This document shows, one piece after another, positions 43,664 through 54,380 of a stretch of 64,000 nt of DNA (the first letter of the stretch is position 1; each line of letters opens with the position of its first letter). This DNA is from Shinisaurus crocodilurus. Taxonomy: Eukaryota; Chordata; Lepidosauria; Squamata; Shinisauridae. The notes under the pieces are model-generated. The model searched no databases, had not been told where the DNA came from, and saw only the letters and a program-made list of their open reading frames with translations. Location of the stretch: the NCBI GenBank assembly GCA_021292165.1, contig CM037888.1, positions 27,021,140 through 27,085,139 of the forward strand. The letters are read 5' to 3'. A program made the translations under genes and the position numbers.

Positions 43664-43850
43664 GAGCCAGTGTGGCGTAACGGTTAGAGTGCTGGACTGA
43701 GACTTGGGAGATCAGGATTATAGTCCGCACTCGGCCATGAAGCTCACTGAGGATAAGATGGAGAGGAGGAGGAGGATTATGTAAGCCGCCTTGGGTTCCT
43801 TGCAGGGGGAAAAAAAGGCAGGGTATGAATATAATAAATAAATAAATAAA
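43664..43850 (+). repeat. SINE family 2, copy g (internal deletion)
   Basis: Head 'gagccagtgtggcgtaacgg' and tail 'atgtaagccgccttgggttc' are intact, but about 50 bp of the body between 'gaagctcactga' and 'ggataagatggaga' are missing relative to the other copies. Ends in AATAAATAA. Confidence 0.92.
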
Positions 43851-44248
43851 CATTTCAGCCAGGTATAAGCCCACCAGGACCCAGTGGTAGAGGGAAGGTC
43901 CCACCAGAGGACACATTGCCCAGGGCCGTTGTCACACCTGGAGCTAGCCCTGGTGGTGGTGGTGTGTGTGTGTGTGTGTGTGCGTCAGTGTGGCTAGGCC
44001 TGTGCCCATGACATCCCACTCTGAATCTATTTCCCAGGACCCTGGATCTATTTCACAGAGCCCTGAGTGTTCATTGGTGCCAATGGAAGTTTTCCCGCCC
44101 CCACCTCAGCTTAATTGCCATGCAGGGGGCAATTTTCAAGGGGGATTGCAGCTGGGGTGGGAAGGGTTAACTCTCCCCTTCCCACATGCCGCAGCCCCCT
44201 CCAAAAACATCTTCCCCTGTATGGCAATTATGCTGAGAAAACCCCCAA

Positions 44249-44282
<34 letters not shown>

Positions 44283-44915
44283 CCCATTGGATTCAGATGG
44301 TCAGGGTGCAAATTAATGGAAGAATTTATGTTATTTGAGATGATTTGGATGAGAGATTAATTGACTGGCTTTGCTTCCTGTGAGATGTAAGTTAATCCTA
44401 GTAATTATTTCTAAATGTGCATATATAGATATAATTATTGCATGCATATTTTATGCAGATGTGTGTCACATGGGCCTGGGTCCCCAATCCTTTAAGTGCC
44501 TGACCACCCCCCTGCATGTGTGTAAGAGGCTTGTATACTTCAGGGGGCCGGTGGGAGTGCTCCGCACACGAAGCTGCACTACAGTGCCCTTTTCACTGAG
44601 GTCAGGATAAGACCCTTAGAAGTGTTCGGGTCGGAGGGTGGCGGCTGTAGCCTTTGCCACAACAGAATCCCTAAATGCAACACTGTTGCTTTTCTCTGTA
44701 GAAGTGCGGGGCAACCATTCGCTTAAAGAGGGGGAAAAGTGAAGGGGTACAGGCTAAGCCTTTGCCCTGCCCCAGCTGACACGAGCAACTATGACTGAAG
44801 CCTGCTCCTCTTCGTAGAATCCTACCACCTCTTCATCCACATAGCCCTATTCCCGGGTAGTTCTTCTTCTCAGCGTAGAATGTGACGGAATGATTGGAAC
44901 TGTGTCTTATCTAGA
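43850..44915. other. No gene recognised
   Basis: (GT)n at 43962-43982 and (AATA)n at 44245-44278; the rest is unassigned. Confidence 0.4.
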
Positions 44916-44959
44916 AGAACATAAGAAGCTACCTTATACTGAGTCAGCATTGCCTACAT

Positions 44960-45428
44960 CAGGGGCAGAGGTGGTGTTAGGGGCGGCCCACTAGGGCTGG
45001 AGCCCCGAATCTTTCATTTGCAGCCCTGAATCTCTGGGAGGCCATCTGCCCCACCACCCTGCTGTCCGTGGGCACTTGCTGTAAGAAAGGTACAGGGGTC
45101 CTGATGATCTCTGTTGCATCTGATCCCCTTGAATTAGCTGGCTTGTTGCCTACATGTGCTTCACCTCCTGCTGCCCCCCGCCCCCCACACATTTTTCTGC
45201 CTGAGGTTTTTTTCCCTGAAATCAAATGCCTTCTTCTCCCCTGTCCATCCATCCCTTTTTACAAATAGTGGTGTCCTTAGGAGACAGGGTCCTTCGAAGA
45301 CACACGCACGCACGCACACACCACACACACACACACACACAGACTTTAGAGCATGTACAAATTTGTGCATTTTTTGGGGTCCTGAGGGCCTGAGCCCCCA
45401 ATCTTTTTGGGACCTAGCACTGCCCCTG
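44960..45428 (+). mobile_element. Non-autonomous hAT family G, copy 1 (469 bp)
   Basis: Ends 'caggggcagaggtggtgtta' and 'cctagcactgcccctg'. The interior ('ctagggctggagcccc', 'gatgatctctgttgcatctg', (AC)n at 45310-45340) matches the inverted copy at 57.17-57.77 kb. No transposase. Confidence 0.75.
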
Positions 45429-45430
45429 AC

Positions 45431-45994
45431 CAGGGGTAAGTAATAGGGTGCCCATGGGCACCAGTGCACCCCTAGGTGCTTTTCTTGGTGCCCAATAAGG
45501 TGCCCTCCCTCTCTTTATTTGTGTGTGTGTGTGTGTGTGTAGGGTGTATATAGGAGAAGGGAGGGATGTGTTTGCATGCCTACATGTATTTATGGATGAG
45601 TACATGAGGGGTGTGTGTGTGTGTGTGTGTGTGTGCGAGAGTGAAAGATGGATGGATGGGGGCATGTGGTGGGGTGGGAGAGTATGGGTGATGATCCAGA
45701 GTGAAAGAGAAAAAGAGATCAGGGGATTGAGTATGCTGGCAGAGTAGGGGAGAGAAAGAGAGAGAGAGAGTTTGCTATCTGTGATATAGGTTCTGGTTGG
45801 TTGGTGCTGACATTGTGGGTTCAAAGGAGTCGTTTAGTGTATTGGGGCTCAGACCTTGTACTCAGTCATTTGGGCAGGTTACTTATCCTTTGTGACTAGC
45901 CTCACCTCCCTTGGCAGCCATTTTGTGGTGATGCCCAGAACAGTTTCTCAAATTGCCAAATGTAACCATGAACTCAAAAAGGTTGCCACCCCTG
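45431..45994 (-). mobile_element. Non-autonomous hAT family E, copy 2 (564 bp)
   Basis: Ends 'caggggtaagtaatagggtg' and 'aaaaaggttgccacccctg'. Its right part is the reverse of family E copy 1 ('gtttctcaaattgccaaatg'). It carries (GT)n tracts at 45522-45541 and 45610-45636. The following GTCTATAC belongs to the SINE target. Confidence 0.75.
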
Positions 45995-46055
45995 GTCTAT
46001 ACTGATTGGCAGCATCTTTCCAGGGTTTCAGACAGGAGTCTTCCCCTGTCCCAGC

Positions 46056-46220
46056 TTTAGCCTTTTTTAAAAAAAAATTAATTAAAAAAATCGTCATTGT
46101 GATATTGCTGCTTTAAACTAGTATTTTATTGTGCTGTTTGAATGTTGTATTTATATACTTATGTGAGTTGTCTTGGAGTTGGCAAAAGGTGGTATAGAAA
46201 TAAACGATAACATAAAAAAC
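46056..46220 (+). repeat. LINE-type 3' tail inserted in SINE 1
   Basis: T/A-rich sequence with 'gttgtcttggagttggcaaa', 'aggtggtatagaaataaa' and an A-rich end, bounded by TGTCCCAGC (46047-46055) and TGTAACAGC (46221-46229), a probable 9-bp target duplication. Confidence 0.6.
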
Positions 46221-46319
46221 TGTAACAGCCCTACCTGGAAATGCCAAGGATTGAACCTGGGACATTTTGCATGCAAACCACATGTTCTACCACTAAGCAA
46301 TGTTCTATCTATCTATCTA

Positions 46320-46690
46320 TCTATCTTTATTAATTTAAAATATTTTAATACCACCTTTCACGTGATGCCCCAAGAGGTTTACAAGATACAATTTTAAAAC
46401 AATAAAATACAAAATACAATTAACTAAAACAGCAGCATAGAACCTTCAGAAGAACAGCAACAGCAAAAAATCCGATTTATAAAATGAAGATGGACATACA
46501 TTCATTTAAAAGTGGACTGGAACATTTGGGTCTTTAAGGCCTGTTTAAAAGCAGTCAGGGAGGGAGTCACACACACCATTAGGATGGGGCCACTACAGAA
46601 AAGCCTGTGCCCACCAACCAAATAGAACTTATCGGCAGGCATGAGAGCAAGGTCACTGTGGCTGATCTTCAGACCCGGGCACTGTCCATG
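46320..46690 (-). repeat. Possible degraded LINE fragment
   Basis: (TATC)n at 46303-46327, then 'ttaataccacctttcacgtg', A-rich stretch, then 'gggagggagtcacacacacc' and 'ggggccactacagaaaagcc'. This is the layout of a LINE 3' end read backwards; no protein motif could be extracted. Confidence 0.45.
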
Positions 46691-47173
46691 TATGTAGTAC
46701 TATCTATAGATATAGCACTTTGCAGAAGGGATGGATTGGAAAGAAAGAGCTAATTCTATCCAAGAATTAGGGCCATGTTTATTAACTTACATAACAAACC
46801 TGCAGAAGTTAACATGACTGTGTGGATATTAGCTTTCTGATGGACGTGAAGGCATCTCCACCCGCCAGAAACTTGGTCAAGGCCAACAGCCCTGCGACAA
46901 ATCTCAGGTGTGGCGATAAAGTTGCCTCAGAGATGTTCACCAAATCATGTGCCTGTCTGATATATCCCTCACATCCCTGCCGATGTGACCAAATTGCCAC
47001 CAAATGACCGACCTAGCCAGCAACCCCAGACCTCAGTGCAGAGCAGGCAAAACAACAACAAAACAACAACAAAACAACAGTAAACTGGGTGAATCTGTTA
47101 ACAGGCTAACAATTCCTACTCAGCCTCCAAAAAGACAGCCAGCTAATCCTGCACTAAGACTAGGGAGTGGAGG
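46690..47173. other. No gene recognised
   Basis: Unique sequence with a CAAAA-rich short repeat at 47048-47080. Confidence 0.4.
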
Positions 47174-47181
47174 GTGGGTGT

Positions 47182-47850
47182 CAGGGATAGGGACTCGGAC
47201 TCGAGGACTCGACTCGTGAGTCGGACTGAGTCCCCCCCTCTGACTTGAGTCCCAATATTTTTAATGGGACTCGAGACTCGACTCGACTCGGGACTCGAGA
47301 CCAAGGACTCATCAACATCCCTGGGCTGTGCCAGGAGTGGAGAGGAGCGCGATCACCAGTGAAGAACGCATGGAAGCGAGGCGTGCCGCTGCTCGGCCAC
47401 TATGGACAGCTATCAGGAGCACAGCCCCAACGATATGTTGAGATTTATTTTGATTGATGTGTTGTTGTGGGGGGTTAGGGTTAGGGTCAGACATTTTGGG
47501 TTTGGCTGCCTCTGCCTGCCTGTTTGGGGTTCCCTGCCTCCTCTGCCTGCCTGGTTATTTTGGGTTTGTCTGCCTGGTCTGTTCTTGCCAAAATCAGTTG
47601 CAGAGTTTTGAAATAAAAAGGCACACTTGTGCCTAGAATTTATTTATGCCACACATCTGAATTAGCCTTATTTTGTTGGGGGAAAACCCCATTGATTTTA
47701 AATAGGGACTCGTGGAGTCAGTTTTGGGAGTGACTCGGGACTCGTGAGTCACCATTTTGGACCAAGGACTCAGACTCGGACTCGAGACTCGGGTCCAAAG
47801 GCTTTTGACTTGACTCGTGACTCCAGCCCAAGGACTCTTCAACATCCCTG
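47182..47850. mobile_element. GACTCG-rich non-autonomous hAT (669 bp)
   Basis: Identical 8-bp GTGGGTGT at 47174-47181 and 47851-47858. Ends CAGGGATAGGGACTCGGACT and CTCTTCAACATCCCTG. Arrays of GACTCG/GACTCGA variants fill both flanks (47192-47310 and 47705-47840) in inverted orientation around a unique centre. A second CATCAACATCCCTG at about 47308-47321 is an internal end-like motif. No transposase frame. Confidence 0.9.
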
Positions 47851-47859
47851 GTGGGTGTC

Positions 47860-49125
47860 TTCAAAAGCAAAGAGGGTCTGAGAAAGGAAGGAGCTAATAC
47901 CAGCCCTAGCACTGCTCATGATGTCAGTGTGGCATGTTCTTGTCTCCTTGTCCACTATCGCAAAGGTGTCCCCACCCAATAATTTGTGGTCCAGGCAAGT
48001 AATCGTGGAAGATCCACATTTTGACAGTCAGGGGAAAGAGCACATGAGGAGAGGGATGGGAAGCAGGGGATATATAGAAGCACATGCCATGATAAGTACT
48101 TAGGCTTGTTTCATTTGGGGTTAGGACTTTGCAGAAACAAATGACCTGGATTAATCTGCAGCAATATGTATAAGGGGGGAAAAAAAATTGAAATGCACGA
48201 TAGAAGACTGGTTTTGTTTTTCAGAAAATTGCCACATGCATTTCAAACCTGCCGTTCTTTTTAAAGGGTATTCTTCTTTTGCGACTTCTTTCACAGACAA
48301 CAGGTTCAGTTATTTTCTGGGTGAGGACTTTGCTCCTAGTTCACATAAACTACAGAAGAAGTGGAGGAACTGTTCTTGGACTTCGGACTGCAAGTGGGGA
48401 GTCATGTTTTTTTTTTTTTTTTTTTTAATCTCCCCTTCCCCTTGCAAAAAAATAAATAAAAATAAAATAAATCCTCCAAGCGGTAAACTAGCATGTAACA
48501 TGAGGATTTCTGAAGCCATCACTCTGGGGAAAAAACTGGCTTGCCTGCATCCACAGACCTGGATATTTTGGCTGACAAGATTGTTCCGAAAAACTGAGCC
48601 TTAAGAAAACTCAATGACTAAAAACTTCAGACTCTGCATGTTGAGGAGTGTCAGAGGCACAATTCATACCTCGGAGCACTTTTCCATTATCAAATGGGAT
48701 TCCCACTGCTGCGACTTGAAACACGCAATTCTCCTTGGAGAATTGCTCAAAGACACGGCGTGCGCAGCATTAAAAGGAAAAAAAAAAAGCTCAGATTTCT
48801 AATCCTCTTCAGAATGGTTTTATTTGGGGGTGGAAATGAAAAACAGCAGCTTGTACTAGAAAGGAGATGGAGAGAAAGCCAAAGAACCGTTGGCTGGAGA
48901 GCCGAGAAAGTGTGGCAGAAGTCAAACAATCTTGTACAAGATGAAAGCAGTTACAGACAGAAGAAATGTCATTTCCTCCGGGGGAAGCTACACTACAAAT
49001 CCAGTGTTCAAAGTTCTCATGTTTCATCCTAACAAATTCCATTACATTAGGAAGATTAGAAAAAATTGCATTTTGTTTCCTTGGGCTGTGAAAATGTAAG
49101 CAAAGTAAACTCATCAGAAAAAAAG

Positions 49126-49202
<77 letters not shown>

Positions 49203-50400
49203 GTGATATTTTCCTTCCCGAGATTAGAAGGCCTCAGATATTTGCACCTACAATGAATAAATGGAAAACATGGGAACACATAGGCAAGCCAAAATGTTTT
49301 GAAATCCTCATTCTCTTTAGACCATCGTTTGCAATAACAAGCATGAAATGGAAGGGCATGTGCAGGATTATTAGCTTCTGTTGAAAGATGACTCTTTCGG
49401 TCTTATTTTTGGAAATGGTGGATAGTGGCTGTTTTTAGGCCATAAAGGGGGAGAAAAGGAAAAAGCAACTCCCACCCCAAAGGCATGTGTTTATGAGGGC
49501 TGTTAACCATTGAAATGTCATTAGTCAAAAAGGGGCTGAACTTACACTACTCATAACTTTTCAGGAACAATTTCAAGCATGTCAAACATCTCATTTTCCC
49601 AATGACTTTTTGGCACTGCTCGCAAAAATGTTTTCCTATTTATTTATATTGCTCCCCCCTTGCTTGTACTTCTTTTGACTTCATTTGCCCTCAGTAATAT
49701 CACATAGCTAAAAATCTGGATGGCTACATAGTGTACTACTGGCATTATCTCTTGCGCTCCATGATTCCTGATTGGTTGGGATCATTTATGTGACTAATCC
49801 AGGTAGGAGAAAGATGTAGCAACAAAGGGAAAAAATTGGCAATGAAGCAACAGCAGTAAGGGGAGGGAACAGGATTTAAAAAAGGGGGGGGGTTGTACAT
49901 TGTTATACACATCCAAAAACAAATATTTCCAGACCAGATATACAAACTGTTGAATATTCAGCACAGAAATAAATGATCTACCTGGATTTCAACTGATCAA
50001 ATAATTAGACAGTCAACATCATGGTCAACTCATGTAATAAAAATAATATGTTGATGGTATTAACTGGAAATTTAACTGGAGCTGGAAAGCCACATTAACT
50101 GGGCATAGTCACTATAGTACTTGGAAGTCAAGCGGTGTTCACTGAAGGATGGTCAGTGAGGAAACTTGCTTGGTACTCAGTCAATATAAAGCAGCTTCAT
50201 GTAGTCAATATAAGAGTTCACTTTCTCTTGACAAAGTAACCCTGAGATGGATCAACCATTGTTTGGGAAATTATCTTAAAACAGATTAAGGGTTGACTGA
50301 ATTAAGCGATACATACCAGTTCCTTGGAACAAAGAATGCTTTCCCAAGTGATATTAAAGATATATCTGACCTGGATTTGAAATTAAGGAAGGATCAGTCT
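47860..50400. other. No gene recognised; long stretch with few repeats
   Basis: Mostly unique sequence from 48,100 to 50,080. Pyrimidine/T runs at 48404-48427 and a compound microsatellite at 49128-49199 are the main simple repeats. A SINE 1-like tail ('ataaagcagcttcatgtag') is at about 50186-50204. Frames of 112-156 codons here lack known domains or consist of SL/HT repeats. Confidence 0.45.
49128..49199. repeat. (GT)n(GA)n compound microsatellite
   Basis: About 30 bp GT then about 42 bp GA, seen directly. Confidence 0.97.
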
Positions 50401-50404
50401 ATTT

Positions 50405-50722
50405 CTGGTTCATGTCAGTTTCACACGTGTTCAGTCATAAGTCTGTTCTGTCCTATTTTCTGCATTTTTATTTAAACGCACAGAAAAGTTTGCCTTTAAA
50501 TTGTACACATTCCCCCATTAAAATATACATTTTTGTACACATTTCCCCTAAAACATGCATTTTTGTATGCATTTCTTTCAAGCCAAGAACTGTATCACCA
50601 AATTAGGAGAAATGCACAATCCAAAGGATGTGTGTTACAATCTGGGTATCAGTTCAGGAAGTGAGAATTTGACAGTTTGCTTCAAAAATGTGGACCAGAT
50701 CAAATTTTCCAGCATCCCTAGC
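50405..50722. mobile_element. AT-rich repeat family D, copy 3
   Basis: Repeated 'acatttttgtacacatttcc' and 'gcatttttgtatgcatttct' words and right end 'ttttccagcatccctagc' match family D. Left end is unclear. Confidence 0.55.
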
Positions 50723-51398
50723 TGAAATTTACTCCACAAAATTCTTCTAAAATCTCCCCCTCTGCAAATTTGGACATCGATGATCATCCAAATATTTTCT
50801 GAACACTTTAGCATTTGCCTAATATTTGCAGAATATTTGGTGGCAGGAGTTGACATTCAGTGATGGATGTTTGATATTCAACCACTGATGTTTTGGTTGC
50901 TGAGCAGTAAAATAACTTCATATTTGACAGTACTTGATAGCTGACATGATGGTTGTAGCACAGACATGGCCAACCTGGTGCCCTCCATTGCTCGTGCAAT
51001 GGCACTTTAGTGCTTCTGGGGCAACCCAAAATGGGCAGAAACACTCATTTGTGGAAGGAGGCAGGTTGGTAGAGCTCACAGAAAGGAGCTCCGCTGACCT
51101 GCTTCCTTCCAGAAACAAGCATTTCTGCAGCTCATTTCATGGCTTCCCCTAGGAAGCACTAAGTTTCCCTTGCCTAAGTGACGGGTCCTGGTTGTGGAAG
51201 GGAATCGATGGGGTGGAAAGGAATTGGTGGGGGTGTAAGTGCCCCATTGGATTCTGCCCATAGGATTGCAGGCTTATACACTGGAAAATAATAACATGAA
51301 ATACGCTAACTCATGTGATGAACAGTAAAGTGGACTTGGGGTGGTGGCCTGTCCTCTACTGGCTGGCATTTCTTATTGGGTCCCTGAAATACTTAGAC
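50723..51398. other. No gene recognised
   Basis: Unique sequence; possible old hAT piece near 50967-51000 ('catggccaacctggtgccct'). Confidence 0.4.
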
Positions 51399-51510
51399 CA
51401 GGCTTCCCCAACCTGGTGCCCTTCAACTCTGATCATCCCCAGCCAGCTAGCTCAATGGTCAGGAATGCTGGGAGTTGTAGTCAAAAACATCTGGATGCTG
51501 GGGAGAGCTG
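51399..51510. mobile_element. Fold-back hAT MITE, internally deleted
   Basis: Left end 'caggcttccccaacctggtg', inner arm 'aatgctgggagttgtagtca'. The first-arm core is partly missing and the flanks do not match. Confidence 0.65.
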
Positions 51511-51628
51511 GTGGTCTCCTTCCATGATCTACCACTCCCTCGCCTCTCATAATGAAAAACATATCTCTAATAGTAAATTATAATTGCATGGGAAATTCAT
51601 AGCATCAGGAAGGGTGCCCAATTTTAGA

Positions 51629-52487
51629 CTTTTATTTATTTATTTATTTATTATATTATATTTTTAAATCGCCCATCTGGCCGGTCACCCGGCCACCCTG
51701 GGCGACGTACAATCATTAAAATACAATAAAACACAATTAAACTACATTAAAACATAATTAAAACACCATTAAAAATATAAGTTTTTTTAAAATAAAAAAA
51801 ACCCCCTAACCCACCCTATATTCCGGCCTGAAAAGCCATGTTTTCAAAGCCCGGTGGAAGTTCATCAAGGAGGGGGCATGGGGAGTTCCATAACTTGGGG
51901 GCCGCCACAGAGAAGGCCCTCTTCCTAGTCCCCACCAGCCTGGCTGCTCTGGCTGATGGGACAAGGAGAAGGCCGTCCATGGCAGACCTTGTTGAGCGGT
52001 CTACTTGGTGTTGCTGGAGACACTCCTTGAGATAAACTGGACCGGAGCTGTATAGGGTTTTAAAGGTCAAAACCAACACCTTGAATTTGGGCCTGACAAG
52101 CAACTGGTAGCCAGTGCAACTCCTTGAGCACTGGTGTGATGTGATCTCGCTGGCAGCTGCCTTTAACCAGGCGAGCCGTCGCGTTCTGTACCAGCTGTAG
52201 CTCCCGAACCATCTTCCAGGGTAACCCCACGTAGAGCACATTACAGTAGTCTAGGCGTGAGGAGACCAAGGCATGAACCACTGATGGGAGCAGATGATTA
52301 GGAAGGTAGGGGCGCAGCTGCCTGTATCAGATGGAGTTGATACAGCGCCGCCCGGCTCACAGCTGACACCTGAGCCTCCATGGACAGCTGGGAGTCTAGA
52401 ATGACCCCCAAGCTGCGGACCTTGTCCTTCAGGGGAAGATGTACCCCATTCAGCACCAGGTCAACATTCCCTAATGTCTCCTTGTCT
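51629..52487 (-). mobile_element. L2-clade LINE, 5'-truncated and frameshifted
   Basis: Minus-strand peptides VHALVSSRLDYCNVLYVGLP, DHITPVLKELHWLPV and TRKRAFSVAAPKLWN are the same C-terminal motifs as at 15.5 and 28.5 kb, but in two frames (52060-52281 and 51816-52241), so a frameshift lies near 52.1 kb. The 3' tail with TTTA repeats is at 51629-51660. Inactive. Confidence 0.9.
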
Positions 52488-52489
52488 TC

Positions 52490-53449
52490 TAGCCCAGATT
52501 ATTGAAAACAACATGCAGCTTCACAGCTGCAATATATCTCTCCCTGCCTAAGCCGTCCACAGCACACTCAGCATCGTAATCATGCAAATTAAATACAAAT
52601 TTTAAAAATTGCCCCCATTAAAATGATCTATTAATGTTGTAAGGCTCCGGCACTTATGGGGAACGATTGTAATTGCATGATCTTGCCATTGGCACATCTT
52701 AAAAGACCTGGCAGATCTTGAAGATATTTACACCTCTGGGATTAATTTTATTGTAAGGAATTAACTTTTGGCAAAGCTCTGTTGCTACCACAAAGGGAGT
52801 GGGGAGCAGCTAACAGCTGTTTTTTAAATTATTATATTGCTGGGGGGAGGGGAATGGAACTGAACAAATTGCCAAACCAAAATATGGTGTGTGTTTGTGT
52901 GTGTGTGTGTGACAAAAGCCTGGTTCACAAGTCACTTGCGAACCATGTTTTGGCCATGGGATCCAGCCTCAGGTTCACATGCCCCCTCCTCCTGCACACT
53001 CCTACTTGCAAGAACCATAGTTTGGTTTTATGTCCAAATCGATCAAACTTGCGGTGACCAGAAACCAGAATCGGACACCATCGGATTAAAGTCAGCTTCC
53101 ATTTCCGGTTTGGAGGCAAGCAGTGGGTTACAGTAATCATAGTTTACCCAAATCAGACACCACAGCAAACAGTGGTTTCCATGAACCAGGTAGTGAGAGA
53201 AGGAACCTGAGCACACCGCAGATGGATGGAAAGGAAACAGGGAGCAGGGTGCCCGCGTGAGCACAGGGCTTCATCCCATTGGCTGAACCAGGGATATAAT
53301 TCTGATGGGTGGGATGGAAGAATCGGGAATCAGGGGCAAAATTTGGCAGGTGAGGGTTGAAGCCAGGGCAGAAACTGGTGGGTCATGGGTGGAGCTTGAC
53401 AAAATCTGGATTTTACTGGTTAACCAGCTGAATATGGTTTTACTAGTGA
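52490..53449. other. Unique sequence, candidate conserved non-coding element
   Basis: 52540-52760 is AT-rich, insertion-free and carries an octamer ATGCAAAT at 52582-52589 followed by TAAAT, plus TGTAATTGCATGATC further on. No gene seen. (GT)n at about 52884-52910. Confidence 0.4.
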
Positions 53450-53586
53450 TCTTCTCTTCTTCTTCTTCTTCTTCTCTTCTTCTTCTTCTTCTTCTTCTTC
53501 TTCTTCTTCTTCTTCTTCTTCTTCCTCCTCCTCCTCCTCCTCCTCCTCCTCCTCCTCCTCCTCCTCCTCCTCTTCTTCTTCTTCTT
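53450..53586. repeat. (CTT)n(CCT)n(CTT)n polypyrimidine tract
   Basis: About 137 bp of pure pyrimidine triplets on this strand, seen directly. Confidence 0.97.
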
Positions 53587-53614
53587 AGCTTGACTCCATG
53601 CAGTTGAGTCCCAA

Positions 53615-53784
53615 GCTCTGTGGCTTATGCTGGCTCAGCTTGTCTGAGCGTGGAAAGCTAAGCAGGGTCAGGCTTGGTTATTACTTGGATGGGAGACCCC
53701 TCCTCTAGTTTCCTGCATTGAGCAGGGGGTTGGACTGGATGGCCTTGTAGGCCTCTTCCAGCTCTGATCTATGAATCTATGAAT
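53615..53784 (+). repeat. 5S rRNA-headed, CR1-tailed SINE, copy 3
   Basis: Head 'gctctgtggcttatgctggc', control region AGCTAAGCAGGGTCAGGCTT and TTGGATGGGAGACC, tail 'cctgcattgagcagggggtt' to 'gatctatgaatctatgaatc'. The end carries two copies of the CR1-type 8-mer CTATGAAT. Confidence 0.93.
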
Positions 53785-53987
53785 CTTCCCTCCCACAGGA
53801 TATGCAAGTGGCCCCTGACCTACCACCCAACATCGCATGTGGCCCTCAGAGCCCTAAAGGTTGTGCACCCCTGCCAGAGCTCACGGCTAGCTTGGGAACC
53901 CAGTGCAGCTCAGCTTCCTGCCCTTTGCATAGCATAATCATCACTAACTTCCAATCAGACTATTTCTGCAAAACAACTACCCACAGG

Positions 53988-54083
53988 CGAAGGGCTGCAG
54001 CTCAGTGGTAAAGCAGATGCTTTGCATGCACAGGTTCAGACCCCTGCCAGAAACCCCGGAGAGCCAGCATCAGTCAGTGCATT
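53988..54083 (+). repeat. SINE family 1, internally deleted
   Basis: Head 'gggctgcagctcagtggtaa' (A box) and 'gcatgcacaggttcagaccc' (B box) run into 'ccagaaaccccggagagcca' with the middle shortened; the tail is missing. Confidence 0.75.
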
Positions 54084-54171
54084 ATTGATGTATCTGTTAT
54101 ATTTATCAGTCGTTTTATGAAAATGATTATCCAGGTGACGTACAAAATCAAATATGAAACAGAAGGAAACC

Positions 54172-54340
54172 AGCTCACGCTGGCTCAGCTTGTCTGAGTG
54201 TGGAAAGCTAAGCAGGGTCAGGCCTGGTTATTACTTGGATGGGAGACCCCTCCTCTAGTTTCCTGCCTTGAGCAGGGGGTTGGTCTCGATAGCCTTGTAG
54301 GCTCCTTCCAACTCTATAATCCATGAAATACTATGAAATA
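54172..54340 (+). repeat. 5S rRNA-headed, CR1-tailed SINE, copy 4
   Basis: Starts within the 5S head ('agctcacgctggctcagctt'), with AGCTAAGCAGGGTCAGGCCT and TTGGATGGGAGACC, then tail 'cctgccttgagcagggggtt' and 'tccaactctataatccatga'. Same strand as copy 3, 0.4 kb away. Confidence 0.93.
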
Positions 54341-54380
54341 AACAATGCTGAACAGGTATCACACAGAGCAGAGAGGCTAA

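Larger units (their letters stand above)
44916..46305 (-). repeat. SINE family 1 copy split by three insertions
   Basis: Pieces at 44916-44959 ('gaacataagaagctacctta'), 45995-46055 ('gtctatactgattggcagca') and about 46221-46305 ('ccctacctggaaatgccaag', 'gattgaacctggg') join to one minus-strand SINE 1 of about 185 bp. Gaps contain two abutting hAT elements and a LINE-type tail. Confidence 0.85.

Noticed and set aside
43926..43960. Another family H hAT end
   Set aside because: Only a short 'cagggccgttgtcacacctg' resemblance without an inverted partner or duplication.
45414..45824. 136-codon minus-strand SL/HT-rich frame
   Set aside because: Produced by GT and GA microsatellites within a hAT.
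47470..47490. Interstitial telomeric repeat
   Set aside because: Only two or three TTAGGG-like units, inside a hAT element.
48188..48604. 138-codon plus-strand frame
   Set aside because: Contains a poly-T derived FFFFF stretch and no known domain.
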